Numbered from the stretch's first letter, positions 1 through 10,924 are shown. The stretch: DNA of 64,000 nucleotides from Sphingomonas sp. 1F27F7B (GCF_005503355.1 NZ_SCMK01000018.1:1-64000); one strand, 5' to 3'. A program made the numbers and translations. Notes: generated from the letters alone by a model not told the origin.

Positions 1-462
1 CCCGCGCCCCGGCCCGTACCGGCGCCGGCTCCAGCGCCGGCCCCGGCGCCTTCGCCATCGGCGCAAGGCCTGGACTGGCGCGACTGGCCGCTCACCCCCG
101 GCGACTGGGTCTATCGCCAGGATGGGCGCGGATCGGTGGCGTTCTTCGGCATGGCCGGCGGCGAGGCCGAACTGATCCTGCGCTGCGATGCCGGTCGTGG
201 CCGGGTCGTGCTTTCGCGCAAGGGCGAAGGGGTGACGAGCGTCACGGTGCGGACCACCAGCACGCTGCGCCAGCTCCCGGTCCAGCCGCTGTCGGGCGCG
301 ACCATGCCCCGGCTCGCCGCCGATCTCGCCGCGGCCGATCCGCTGCTGGACGCGATGGGCTTCAGCCGCGGGCGGTTCCTCGTCCAAGGCAGCGGCCTGC
401 CCACGCTGGTGGTGCCCGCCTATCCCGAAGTGCTGCGCGTCACCGAGGATTGCCGGGGATAG
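1..462 (+). CDS. Partial protein with Pro/Ala-rich linker, function unknown
   Basis: The reading frame is open from the first base of the window, so the 5' end lies outside it; 153 codons plus a TAG stop are visible. The first ~22 visible residues are almost only Pro and Ala, which looks like a flexible linker. A compact domain of about 130 residues follows, beginning GLDWRDWPLTPGDWVYRQD. It contains a Cys in LRCDAG and one in the C-terminal TEDCRG, which could form a disulfide if the protein is exported. I do not recognise the family. The layout (proline-rich spacer, then a small domain at the C-terminus) suggests an envelope-associated protein, but the signal sequence cannot be seen, so this is inference. 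Confidence 0.7.
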   Translation, partial: PAPRPVPAPAPAPAPAPSPSAQGLDWRDWPLTPGDWVYRQDGRGSVAFFGMAGGEAELILRCDAGRGRVVLSRKGEGVTSVTVRTTSTLRQLPVQPLSGATMPRLAADLAAADPLLDAMGFSRGRFLVQGSGLPTLVVPAYPEVLRVTEDCRG

Positions 463-562
463 ACTCGGGCGCGGTGGCGGGACGCATGCACCATGCACGG
501 CGTTCGGGTGGCGGCGAAGGGGGCGAGGCCCAGGGTTCGGGCCCAGAATTCCAGATTCGCCC

Positions 563-591
563 AGAACAAAATTTAATACAAGACTTGTTCT
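563..591. promoter_or_regulatory. Inverted repeat and possible promoter of the short transcript
   Basis: AGAACAA at 563-569 is matched by its complement TTGTTCT at 585-591, around an AT-rich centre that stands out in this GC-rich sequence. TTGTTC at 585-590 could act as a -35 box, with CAAATA at 608-613 as a weak -10 after 17 bases. This would start a transcript just upstream of the 18-codon ORF. It is not the alphaproteobacterial LexA direct repeat. The promoter call is tentative. Confidence 0.35.
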
Positions 592-653
592 GCGACTCGC
601 GGTGATTCAAATAGTTGTCGTGTCCAGTTGGGCACGTGCTTCTTCAACTAGCG

Positions 654-667
654 AAAGGAGGTGATCC
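654..667 (+). promoter_or_regulatory. Full-length Shine-Dalgarno sequence (AAAGGAGGTGATCC)
   Basis: These 14 bases are the complement of the conserved 3' tail of bacterial 16S rRNA (GGATCACCTCCTTT). They end one base before an ATG at 669, which puts the GGAGG core 7 bases from the start codon. Ordinary genes in this window pair over 4-7 bases only. A C/T-rich stretch at 776-783 (CCTCCTCC) could pair with the core and hide it. Confidence 0.75.
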
Positions 668-668
668 G

Positions 669-725
669 ATGTCTCATGGTTCAGCAATGGGGTCGGTTCA
701 GTTCGTTCGGGAGACGCACCGCTGA
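669..725 (+). CDS. 18-residue peptide or leader ORF
   Basis: ATG at 669 opens a frame encoding MSHGSAMGSVQFVRETHR and ends with TGA at 723-725. It is placed ideally behind a ribosome binding site that matches the whole 16S rRNA tail. The first codons (TCT CAT GGT TCA GCA) are unlike the G/C-ending codons of neighbouring genes, as if the RNA sequence itself is constrained. Downstream, a 7-bp hairpin (737-755), a GGAGG/CCTCC hairpin (768-780) and a strong terminator-like hairpin (860-906) follow. It may be a translated leader, or the RNA may be the functional product. No family is recognised. There is no direct proof of translation. Confidence 0.45.
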   Translation: MSHGSAMGSVQFVRETHR

Positions 726-859
726 GCTGAGGGCGCGATCGGAAGCCCTCCGATCGTAAGGCGCGCGGGAGGTATCCTCCTCCAATCAACGGCGCCAGTC
801 CGAAGCAAAGCGGTCCGCATGGTCTCCCGGGCTGGAGCTTCCGGCCGCTGACCATGTCG

Positions 860-906
860 GAGGTCGCCGGGTCGTCGGGAGACGCCCCGGCGGCCTCTTT
901 CATTTT
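860..906 (+). terminator. Strong hairpin with T-rich tail
   Basis: A 17-bp stem (860-876 with 881-897) has one internal mismatch, one G-T wobble and a GGGA loop, and is followed by CTCTTTCATTTT. This has the form of an intrinsic terminator for the short transcript starting near 600. A second hairpin, GGGGCTC (909-915) with GAGCCCC (927-933), follows immediately. Confidence 0.65.
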
Positions 907-974
907 GGGGGGCTCCGCCATCTTGTGAGCCCCGCATTTCAGGGGCCTGAGAGCATCCCTGCGACAGGTGGATC

Positions 975-1414
975 GTGACGAGAGATCATTCGCGCAAGCA
1001 GCGCCTGGTGGAGTTCATTCGTCGGATCTGGGACGAGGGCGATGCCGAGGCGGCGGCGGATATCTCGCCCCCAGCTATGCCATCCGGCATGATCCGGGCG
1101 ATCCCTGGGATGGGCAGGTGCTCGCCCTGGCCGGCTTCACGGCGCGGCTGGTGCAATCGCGGGCGGCGTTTCCCGACCAGCGCTTCGAGATCCAGGGCCT
1201 GTTCGCGGACGAAGGGGCAGTGACGATGGCCTGGCTCTGGTCCGCCACGCATCTGGGCGATCTTCCCGGCTTTCCCGCGTCGGGCAAGACCATTCGCATG
1301 TCGGGCCTGACGATCTATGGGTTCGACGATCGGGATCGCCTGACCGGGCACTGGCAGGTTACCGACCGGCTCGGCGTCTACCAGCAATTGCAGCGGAACG
1401 CGGCCGCGGGCTGA
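975..1414 (+). pseudogene. SnoaL-like / ester-cyclase-family protein, frameshifted
   Basis: A GTG at 975 starts MTRDHSRKQRLVEFIRRIWD, and this frame is good only as far as the Asp codon at 1059-1061. The homologous continuation (YLAPSYAIRHDPGDPWDG through to LGVYQQLQRNAAAG, stop at 1414) is in another frame. Adding one T after GAT at 1061 gives GAT TAT CTC and joins the two parts into one protein of about 146 residues. The joined product looks like an NTF2/SnoaL fold of the ester-cyclase type, with its typical late stretch 'sGLTIYGFDDRDRLTGHWQV'. Either the gene carries a one-base deletion or the sequence contains an error. Function in this strain is doubtful. Confidence 0.7.
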
Positions 1415-1457
1415 GCCGCACCGGCGCGAGTGGATCCGGCCCTGCGGCAAGCCGCAG

Positions 1458-3044
1458 TCAACGGACCGGCAGCGATTGCTGGTGGTGGAAGAAGTTCTGC
1501 GGGTCCCAATATCGCTTCACCGCGACGAGGTTGCGCGGGTTGGCGCGGAAATTGTCGAGGAAATAGAGCCGCAGCGCCTGATTGACATCGCCCGCGGCCC
1601 AGGAGCCGAGCGACAGGTCGGGATAGTTGTAGTAGCAGCCGTCGACCACGCCGGCGGGATCGCGCACTGGATCGGGCACGCCGCCATTCGGCGCATAGAC
1701 TTCGGCGTAGAATCGATCGATCCAGTCGAGATGCGCCCGGGCCTGCGCCGCTTCGTCGGGCGAGAGCGGGCCGCCCGGCGGCGAGGCGTTGTTCCAATAG
1801 GTCTGGTATTGCAGCTTCAGGATCGAACTGCGCTGCGGCACTGCGGTGGCATCGGAGGCGACGTCGTTGATCGCCCCGCCATAGCTGTCGACCTGGAGAA
1901 GGCTCTGCGCCATGTCGCTGACATCTACGCCGGGCGGCACGGTGTTCAGCCACCGGTAGATCGCGCGCACCTGGTCGGCGGGGAAGCCGGCCTTCATATA
2001 GGCCGACTTGTATTTGCCGAACTGGTTGGGGCCCGATCCGTTCAGCGTCTGCACCGCTTCGAGATAGGTGAGGTGCTGGACCGAGCCGCTCGGCAGCAGG
2101 CCGCTCATCATGCCGGGATGGCCGCCCAGCGGCCGCACGAGCGGGACCGAGGGCAGGATCGCGTCGAAGCGCTGCCGAACCTGCTGGAACTGCGCGGCGG
2201 CGCGCAGCCGGTGCTCGTCGGCGCCGATGCCCGGCGGCGAGGCGCTCTGGTAGATCATGCCGATCTGCCCGGCCGCGACATGGTTGAGCTTGAGCAGGCT
2301 GAAATCGCTGCCGGGCATTTCGCGAACCAGCTCCGCATAGGCGGCGAGCAGCGTGGCGAAGCTGTCGAGCGACATCTCGCTCCAGTTCCACGCCAGGGTG
2401 GCGAGCGTGGCATGATCGGGCGCATCGGGCAGCGTGGCGAAATAATAGCGCGCGATCACGCCGAAATTGCCGCAGCCGGCGCCGCGCAGTGCCCAGAACA
2501 GGTCGCGTTCGGCGGGGTCGCTGCTGGCGTTCGAGACGTGGCGCAGCGTCGCGGTGGCGCTGCCGGCGTCCCAGGTGACGATATCCACTCCGGTCAGCCA
2601 GTCGACCGTCAGCCCGTGCAGCCGGGAGAGCAGGCCGTAGCCGCCGCCGGTGATGTGCCCGCCCGCGCCCACCGAATAGCAGGAGCCCGCCGGCAGCGTC
2701 TTGCCGAAGCCGTTGAGCAGGGTGCGGTAGACGGTCCAGTTCTCGCAGCCGGCATCGACGAAATAGCCCAGCCTGGGATCGAGGCCGATCCGGTTGAGTG
2801 CGGACATGTCGATTACCGCGCGAGTGGTGCCGTTATAGGCGAAGTCCTCGTAGCAATGCCGGCCCGAGACGATCTTTACATTGGGGCCGTGCGTGCCGAG
2901 CGCGGCCTGGACGCAGGGGGCGAGGTCTTCGATCCGGTTGGGGACATAGACTGCGTCGAGATTGGGTGCGTACCAGCGCCGGACGAAGCCCTGCCGGTCG
3001 CTCATCGTTACTGCGGCGCCGCTGCGCGTGGGAAAGTTGCTCAT
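1458..3044 (-). CDS. FAD-linked oxidoreductase, berberine-bridge (BBE) type
   Basis: This 528-residue protein has an N-terminal FAD-binding PCMH-type domain and a C-terminal BBE domain, ending with the typical NYPDLSLG...RYWDPQNFFHHQQSLP pattern. His63 in GRHCYE is the expected site for covalent attachment of FAD. The second attachment site of bicovalent members is not evident: SCYSVGAGGHITGGGYG has Gly at that position, so a single covalent link is likely. Relatives oxidise alcohols, sugars or alkaloid-type substrates with O2. There is no obvious signal peptide. The ATG at 3044 is backed by GGGAGGAGA 7 bases upstream; a second Met at residue 14 is less well placed. The GH5 gene upstream on the same strand suggests sugar oxidation, but the substrate is not shown. 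Confidence 0.85.
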   Translation of the reverse strand: MSNFPTRSGAAVTMSDRQGFVRRWYAPNLDAVYVPNRIEDLAPCVQAALGTHGPNVKIVSGRHCYEDFAYNGTTRAVIDMSALNRIGLDPRLGYFVDAGCENWTVYRTLLNGFGKTLPAGSCYSVGAGGHITGGGYGLLSRLHGLTVDWLTGVDIVTWDAGSATATLRHVSNASSDPAERDLFWALRGAGCGNFGVIARYYFATLPDAPDHATLATLAWNWSEMSLDSFATLLAAYAELVREMPGSDFSLLKLNHVAAGQIGMIYQSASPPGIGADEHRLRAAAQFQQVRQRFDAILPSVPLVRPLGGHPGMMSGLLPSGSVQHLTYLEAVQTLNGSGPNQFGKYKSAYMKAGFPADQVRAIYRWLNTVPPGVDVSDMAQSLLQVDSYGGAINDVASDATAVPQRSSILKLQYQTYWNNASPPGGPLSPDEAAQARAHLDWIDRFYAEVYAPNGGVPDPVRDPAGVVDGCYYNYPDLSLGSWAAGDVNQALRLYFLDNFRANPRNLVAVKRYWDPQNFFHHQQSLPVR

Positions 3045-3178
3045 CGCGATTCTCCTCCCGTTCGGGGCGGGAATATGCCGCGAAATCCGGCGCTGGTGCG
3101 AAAGGATGGCGCCGGATCGGATGAACCCGGGCGCGCGGCGCCGCTACGCCGGTCGCTTCCGGAACATCGACGCCCCCT

Positions 3179-4921
3179 TCACCGGGCCGATGCGAAGCGC
3201 AGGCCGCGCACCCCGCCGTCAAACCCGGTCGAGCCGAGCACCAGCATGTTGTTGCCGTCGAGCAGCGCGACTCGGCCGGGCAGGCGCAGTTGCCGCCAGC
3301 CGGTGCCGGCCGGCACCGCGAGCGTCGCCGGGGCGCCGCCGTTGAACGTGAGGGTGAGCGCTCCCCCCTTGTCGGACTTCACTTCGACGTCGACCATATA
3401 GTCGCCCCCGCCATCGGCCGAGAGCGAGTAGCGCATCCACTCGCCCGGCACGAAATCGCTGACATAGAGGCTCTCGCCGTCCTCGCGGACGATGTCGACG
3501 CCGTCGTTGCGCCAGGTACGGCCATTGTTCCACAGCGTCCGCGCCTTGCCGGTGGAGACATGGTAATTGGCGTCGTCGCTGTCGTGATAGGCGATGCCCG
3601 CCGGGCCGATGTCATAGTCCACCGCGTCGATCGCGCCGCCCTCCGCCGTGATCCGCAACGGCGCGGAGGGGCGCGGGCTGGGATCGTGCGGCTGGCGCAG
3701 CATCGCGTCGACCACGTCCTGGTGGAAGAGGTTGTTTTCGTGGCGGATATCGCGCCGGGCGAGTTGCATCAGCGTGGCCTGGGCCTCGTCGGCGCTCGGG
3801 CGCGGGCCCTTGCCGGTCCAATAGGCGACCAGCTTCGCCCAGCCGGGATTGGGTACGATCTCGTAGGGGTTGTTGAAGCCGATCTTCTTGAGCGGCCAGA
3901 ACGCCCAGCCGATGCCGTGCTTCTCGACGAGCGAAATGGCGTCGCGGAACCAGACGTTCGAATTCTCGCCCGATTCCCCGAGCCAGAGCGGCATGTCGTA
4001 GGTCTCGCGCAGCGCCAGGAACGGAGCGATCGAGGCCTCGTCGTTGCGGTTCCAATATTTGTGGAAGCTGAGCGCGGTATTCCGGTCGGCGAAGGGCAGC
4101 AGGCCCTGAAAGTTGTTGCCCCAGCAATTGCCCTCGATGATGAGCATGTGGCGCTTGTCGACTGCGCGTATCGCCGCCGCGATGTCGGCATAGAGCTGCT
4201 TGAGCGGCGCGTTGCCCGTCTCCTTGCAGCCATGCTCGCCGCCCGGGCCGGAAAAGTCCCAATTGGGCTCGTTGAGCAGATCGTAGGCGCCGATGCCCGG
4301 CTCGTCGGCATAGCGCCGGGCGAGCTCGCGCCAGAGCGCGATCGTCTTGCGGCGATTCTCCGTGCTCTGCCACAGCGAGGGTCTGGCGGGATCGCGATCG
4401 GCGATCGGCAGGTCGTTGCCCTGGCCGCCCGGCGCGGCGTGCAGGTCGAGGATCAGGTACATGCCGTTCGCCTTGGTCCAGGCGAGCAGCGCGTCGATGC
4501 GGCGGAAGCCGTCCTCGAGCCAGCTGTCCTTGCCGGCGACGGGCTCCTTCTCGACCGGCAGGGTAAGCAAATCATAGTGCATCGGCAGGCGCACCGAGTT
4601 CATGCCCCAGCGCGCCATCATGTCGATGTCCGCCTTGCGCGTGTGGTTGTCGAGCCAGGCCCGGTAGAATTCCGCCGTCTTCTCCTCGCCGATCAGGTCG
4701 GCGATCGCGGCGCGGATGCGATGCTGCTGGCCCGATCCCAGCTGGCCGAGCTGGAGCATATAGCCTTCCTGCAGCATCCAGCCGCCCAGCCCCATGCCGC
4801 GCAGCAGGACTTCCTTGCCGCTTTCGTCGACGATGCGCTGGCCATCGGTGCGGAGGAAGGTCTGCGCGGAAACTGGCAACGTTGTCATGAAGGCGAGCAA
4901 GGCGAGCGCGAGCTTCTTCAT
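3179..4921 (-). CDS. Exported GH5-family glycoside hydrolase with C-terminal CBM6/35-like domain
   Basis: This 580-residue protein has a signal peptide (MKKLALALLAFMTTLPVSAQ). A (beta/alpha)8 GH5 catalytic domain covers about residues 25-390. The acid/base Glu218 sits in YDLLNEPNW and the nucleophile Glu316 in PLWLGESGEN. A C-terminal beta-sandwich from about residue 430 contains DYDIGPAGIAYHD, typical of CBM6/CBM35 sugar-binding modules. The enzyme should cleave a beta-linked glucan or mannan outside the cytoplasm. AGAGAGGA lies before the ATG at 4921. The gene lies upstream of the BBE oxidase on the same strand, 134 bases apart, possibly one transcript. The exact polysaccharide cannot be read from sequence. 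Confidence 0.9.
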   Translation of the reverse strand: MKKLALALLAFMTTLPVSAQTFLRTDGQRIVDESGKEVLLRGMGLGGWMLQEGYMLQLGQLGSGQQHRIRAAIADLIGEEKTAEFYRAWLDNHTRKADIDMMARWGMNSVRLPMHYDLLTLPVEKEPVAGKDSWLEDGFRRIDALLAWTKANGMYLILDLHAAPGGQGNDLPIADRDPARPSLWQSTENRRKTIALWRELARRYADEPGIGAYDLLNEPNWDFSGPGGEHGCKETGNAPLKQLYADIAAAIRAVDKRHMLIIEGNCWGNNFQGLLPFADRNTALSFHKYWNRNDEASIAPFLALRETYDMPLWLGESGENSNVWFRDAISLVEKHGIGWAFWPLKKIGFNNPYEIVPNPGWAKLVAYWTGKGPRPSADEAQATLMQLARRDIRHENNLFHQDVVDAMLRQPHDPSPRPSAPLRITAEGGAIDAVDYDIGPAGIAYHDSDDANYHVSTGKARTLWNNGRTWRNDGVDIVREDGESLYVSDFVPGEWMRYSLSADGGGDYMVDVEVKSDKGGALTLTFNGGAPATLAVPAGTGWRQLRLPGRVALLDGNNMLVLGSTGFDGGVRGLRFASAR

Positions 4922-4994
4922 CCGGGCGGTTCCTCTCTATAGCCTTTTGCAGGGAGACTAGCGCGAGGGAGGCCGTTCCTCCAGCCGCCATGCC

Positions 4995-5168
4995 GAACTG
5001 GTTTGGGGCGTATCCCCTTCAGGCAAGGATGGTCCGGCAACCGTCATCCCGGCGCAGGCGGGGACCCAGAGTCACGGGCGATACGGCGTGGAACCCCTGG
5101 ATCCCCGCCTGCGCCGGGATGACGAAACGGGGGTACTTGGCTGAAGGGGGTAGTCGCCAGACAAGTTC
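4995..5168. repeat. Palindromic repeat element with GTCATCCCGGCGCAGGCGGG core
   Basis: Inner arms at 5043-5063 and 5103-5123 are near-perfect complements. Imperfect outer arms extend the palindrome from GAACT at 4995 to AGTTC at 5168. The core is shared with the hairpins at 16460-16485, 19531-19731 and 27385-27585. It fills the gap between the GH5 gene and the protein downstream of mutS. No transposase is encoded, so it is a passive repeat. Confidence 0.7.
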
Positions 5169-5187
5169 TAGGGTGATGAGGAGGGGC

Positions 5188-5411
5188 TCAGCCCTCGACT
5201 ATCGGGTGCTTGTCGCGCAGGCGGTCCGCCACGCGCTCGACGGCGGCATTCTCGTCCGCCTCGCCGCCCGGGGTGATCGACCAGTTGCAGTGCGGATGGG
5301 TCGAGGCGCTGTAGAGTTTCACCGGGCCGAGTACGTTGCGCCAGCGCCGCCGGGTGCCGCCCACCTCGCGCAACAATATGGCGAGGAACTGGTCGGTGAG
5401 GTCGGCGACGG

Positions 5412-5415
<4 letters not shown>
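5188..5415 (-). CDS. Small conserved-type protein coupled to mutS
   Basis: This gene encodes 75 residues, starting MTVADLTDQFLAILLREVGG and ending DKHPIVEG. Its ATG (5413-5415) overlaps the TGA of mutS (5412-5414) as ATGA, so translation is probably coupled. The protein has no signal peptide or membrane helix. It contains an amphipathic N-terminal helix, a short middle part with NWSITPGGEADENAAVE, and a helical end. I do not recognise a domain. The tight coupling suggests co-production with MutS, but not necessarily a repair role. Confidence 0.75.
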
Positions 5416-8015
<2,600 letters not shown>

Positions 8016-8060
8016 GGCTTGCGGCGTAGCGGAACCCGTTGCGTGATCAACACCCCGGCA

Positions 8061-8109
8061 CGGCTTTTCCTGGGGAAAAAGCCGGATGTGCGGATTTTCG
8101 CACATCCGG
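8061..8109. promoter_or_regulatory. Two adjacent hairpins between mutS and maeB
   Basis: CGGCTTTTCC at 8061-8070 can pair with GGAAAAAGCCG just after it. CCGGATGTGCG (8082-8092) pairs perfectly with CGCACATCCGG (8099-8109) around GATTTT. They sit in the divergent control region and could be operators, or RNA structures in either leader. No regulator can be named. Confidence 0.4.
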
Positions 8110-8217
8110 GCGCGCCAATCCGTGCCGATCCGTGGCGGATGCATGGGAATCTGTCGCATTCGGCACATTGCGGCCGCGGAACGGCCCCCCTAAAGGGGAG
8201 GCAATCTGGAGAGAAGA

Positions 8218-10473
8218 ATGTCTGAGGAATCGAACGTCCAGTTTTCGGAGCGCGAGGCGCTGCTCTATCACTCCGAGGGGCGGCCGGGTAAAATCGAAGT
8301 CATCGCCTCCAAGCCGATGGCGACGCAGCGCGACCTTGCGCTCGCTTATTCGCCGGGCGTCGCGGTGCCCGTGCTCGCGATCGCCGAGGATCCGGCCAAG
8401 GCCTATGATTATACCGCCAAGGGCAACCTGGTCGCAGTGATCTCCAACGGCACGGCGATCCTGGGCCTGGGCAATCTCGGCGCGCTCGCTTCCAAGCCGG
8501 TGATGGAAGGCAAGGCAGTGCTCTTCAAGCGCTTCGCCGATGTCGATTCGATCGATCTCGAACTGAAGACCGAGGATGTCGATCGCTTCATCGACGCGGT
8601 CGAGCTGCTCGAGCCGAGCTTCGGCGGCATCAACCTGGAGGACATCAAGTCTCCTGAATGCTTCGTGATCGAGCAGACGCTGCGGGAGCGCATGAACATC
8701 CCGGTGTTCCATGACGACCAGCATGGCACGGCGATCATCGCCGCGGCCGGCCTGATCAACGCGCTGCATCTGACCGGGCGCGACATCAAGGACACGCGCG
8801 TCGTGATGAACGGCGCCGGCGCCGCCGCGATCGCGTGTGCCGAGCTGATCAAGGCGATGGGCCTGCCGCACGGCAACCTGCTGATGCTCGATCGCACCGG
8901 CGTGATCTATCAGGGGCGCGAAGGCGTGAACCAGTGGCAGTCGGCGCACGCGGTCGCCACCGATCGCCGCACGCTGGCCGATGCGCTCGAGGGCGCGGAC
9001 GTGTTCATGGGCCTCTCGGCCGCAGGCGCGCTGCCCGCCGAGCTGCTGAACCACATGGCGCTGAAGCCGATCATCTTCGCGATGGCGAACCCCGATCCCG
9101 AGATCACGCCGCCCGAGGCGCGCGCCGCGCGCCCGGACGCGATCATCGCGACGGGGCGTTCGGACTATCCGAACCAGGTCAACAATGTCCTGGGCTTCCC
9201 CTTCATCTTCCGCGGCGCGCTCGACGTGCGCGCGACGACGATCAACGACGCGATGAAGATCGCCGCGGCGACCGCGCTCGCCGAGCTGGCACGCCAGCAG
9301 GTGCCCGAGGAAGTGGCGGCGGCATATGGCGTGCAGCACAGCTTCGGGCCCGACTATATCATCCCGGCGCCCTTCGATCCGCGGCTGATGGAGCTGGTTC
9401 CCGCCGCCGTTGCCCAGGCGGCGATGGATTCGGGCGTCGCGACCAAGCCGATCACCGACATGGCGGCCTATCGCCAGCAGCTCCGCGCGCGCCTGAACCC
9501 GACCACGTCGGTGCTCAGCCTCGCCTATGAAGGCGCGCGGGCCAATCCGAAGCGGGTGATCTTCGCCGAGGCCGAAGAGGAAGTCGTGCTGCGCGCCGCG
9601 ATCGCTTTCAAGGACGGCGGCTATGGCACGCCGGTGCTGGTGGGCCGCGAGAGCGTGCATGACCGGCTGAAGGCGCTCGGCGCCGATCCGGCCCATTTCG
9701 AATTGCACAACAGCGTCAACTCGCCGCTCGTCGAGCAGATGGTCGAGTTCCTCTATGGCCGCCTGCAGCGCCGCGGCTATCTCCGTCGCGATTGCGAGCG
9801 GATGGTCAATCGCGACCGCAACATCTTCGGCGCGCTGTTGCTCCAGCTCGGCCATGCGGATGCGATGATCACCGGCGTTACCCGCACCTGGGCCGAATCG
9901 ATGCGCCAGGTGAAGCGCGTCATCGATCACGCGCCGGGCCGCACCCCCTTCGGCATGCACGTGCTGGTGGGCCAGTCGCATACGGTGTTCATCGCCGACA
10001 CCACGGTGAACGAGCGGCCGAATGCCGAGGAACTGGCCGACATTGCCGCGGGCGCGGCTGCCGTTGCGCGCCGCATGGGCCATGAGCCGCGCGTCGCCTT
10101 TCTCAGCTATTCGAACTTCGGCAATCCCGAAGGCCAGTGGCTCGACAATGTTCGCGGCGGCATCAAGGTGCTCGACGGGCGCGGAGTGGAGTTCGAATAT
10201 GAGGGCGAGATGTCGCCCGACGTGGCGCTCAACAAGCGCCAGCTGGCGAACTATCCCTTCGCGCGCCTTTCCGGCCCGGCCAATGTGCTGATCATGCCGG
10301 GCCTGCAATCGGCCAACATCTCGGCCAAGCTGCTGCGCGAGCTGGGCGGCGACTCGACGATCGGCCCAATGCTGATCGGCATGGAGAAGCCGGTGCAGAT
10401 CGCCCCGATGACGGCCACCGCCAGCGAACTGGTGACGCTGGCGGTGCTGGCGGCCGGCGGAATCGCCCGTTGA
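8218..10473 (+). CDS. maeB: NADP-dependent malic enzyme (MaeB type)
   Basis: This enzyme decarboxylates malate to pyruvate with reduction of NADP, feeding gluconeogenesis and NADPH supply. The 751-residue protein is the two-part bacterial form. Residues 1-420 are the malic enzyme core, with DDQHGTAII and the nucleotide-binding MNGAGAAAIACAELIK. Residues from about 430 form a phosphotransacetylase-like domain that usually has no acyltransferase activity and gives acetyl-CoA-responsive control. The ATG at 8218 follows GGAGAG. The gene is monocistronic as far as can be seen; the next gene begins 76 bases later with its own operator. Together with isocitrate lyase at 17 kb it fits growth on acetate or fatty acids. 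Confidence 0.95.
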   Translation: MSEESNVQFSEREALLYHSEGRPGKIEVIASKPMATQRDLALAYSPGVAVPVLAIAEDPAKAYDYTAKGNLVAVISNGTAILGLGNLGALASKPVMEGKAVLFKRFADVDSIDLELKTEDVDRFIDAVELLEPSFGGINLEDIKSPECFVIEQTLRERMNIPVFHDDQHGTAIIAAAGLINALHLTGRDIKDTRVVMNGAGAAAIACAELIKAMGLPHGNLLMLDRTGVIYQGREGVNQWQSAHAVATDRRTLADALEGADVFMGLSAAGALPAELLNHMALKPIIFAMANPDPEITPPEARAARPDAIIATGRSDYPNQVNNVLGFPFIFRGALDVRATTINDAMKIAAATALAELARQQVPEEVAAAYGVQHSFGPDYIIPAPFDPRLMELVPAAVAQAAMDSGVATKPITDMAAYRQQLRARLNPTTSVLSLAYEGARANPKRVIFAEAEEEVVLRAAIAFKDGGYGTPVLVGRESVHDRLKALGADPAHFELHNSVNSPLVEQMVEFLYGRLQRRGYLRRDCERMVNRDRNIFGALLLQLGHADAMITGVTRTWAESMRQVKRVIDHAPGRTPFGMHVLVGQSHTVFIADTTVNERPNAEELADIAAGAAAVARRMGHEPRVAFLSYSNFGNPEGQWLDNVRGGIKVLDGRGVEFEYEGEMSPDVALNKRQLANYPFARLSGPANVLIMPGLQSANISAKLLRELGGDSTIGPMLIGMEKPVQIAPMTATASELVTLAVLAAGGIAR

Positions 10474-10500
10474 CCTAGTCGGTTCGGCGCCTCTTGCCTG

Positions 10501-10528
10501 CTACATTTGTAGCATACTACAAATGTAG
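10501..10528. promoter_or_regulatory. BlaI/MecI-type operator
   Basis: CTACATTTGTAG and CTACAAATGTAG form a perfect inverted repeat around CATA. It carries the TACA...TGTA half-sites typical of BlaI/MecI/CopY-family repressors. TTGCCT (10494-10499) and TACAAA inside the second arm could be the -35 and -10 boxes, so binding would block transcription of the repressor and metallopeptidase genes directly downstream. Confidence 0.8.
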
Positions 10529-10549
10529 CAGGTTGGAGGAGGCCGAGTC

Positions 10550-10924
10550 GTGATCGAATCGCTGCCGCGCCGCGAGCGCGAGGTTTTCGAGGCGCTGTGC
10601 AGCCTGGGCGAGGGTACGGCGATCGCCGTGCGCGGTGCGCTGGCCGATCCGCCGAGCGATTCGGCGGTGCGTACCTTGCTCGGCCGGCTCGAGGCCAAAG
10701 GGCTGATCGGCCACAGTACGCGCAATCAGGCCTATGTCTATGCGCCCGTGCCGCAGGCGGAGGCGGTGGCGGAGACGGCGCTGCAGCGGCTGGTGCACAC
10801 GTTCTTCCAGGGATCTGCGGTGCGTGCCGCGACGGCCTTGCTCGGCATGGAGAAGGCGCTGACGCGCGAGGAGATCGATGAGCTTCAGCGCGCGATCGAC
10901 GACGCGCGGGGAGAAGCGGAATGA
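10550..10924 (+). CDS. BlaI/MecI/CopY-family transcriptional repressor
   Basis: This 124-residue winged-helix repressor has the family's N-terminal pattern: LPRREREVFEAL, then DSAVRTLLGRLEAKGLIGHS as recognition helix and wing. A short C-terminal dimerisation helix region follows. In BlaR/BlaI systems the repressor is cut when the membrane sensor peptidase is triggered. Translation starts at GTG 10550, after TTGGAGGAGG. The gene sits 21 bases from a perfect 28-bp operator and overlaps the next gene by ATGA, as in classical blaI-blaR1 pairs. No beta-lactamase gene is adjacent, although a class-C-like serine hydrolase lies at 26 kb, so the regulated targets are unknown. Confidence 0.92.
   Translation: MIESLPRREREVFEALCSLGEGTAIAVRGALADPPSDSAVRTLLGRLEAKGLIGHSTRNQAYVYAPVPQAEAVAETALQRLVHTFFQGSAVRAATALLGMEKALTREEIDELQRAIDDARGEAE

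Noticed and set aside
563..591. LexA box
   Set aside because: GAAC and GTTC are present, but not as the alphaproteobacterial GTTC-N7-GTTC direct repeat; the spacing is 19 bases and inverted.
607..921. 104-codon minus-strand ORF over the short structured transcript
   Set aside because: No ribosome binding site or familiar sequence; it reads through the terminator-like hairpin, so the plus-strand RNA is the better explanation.
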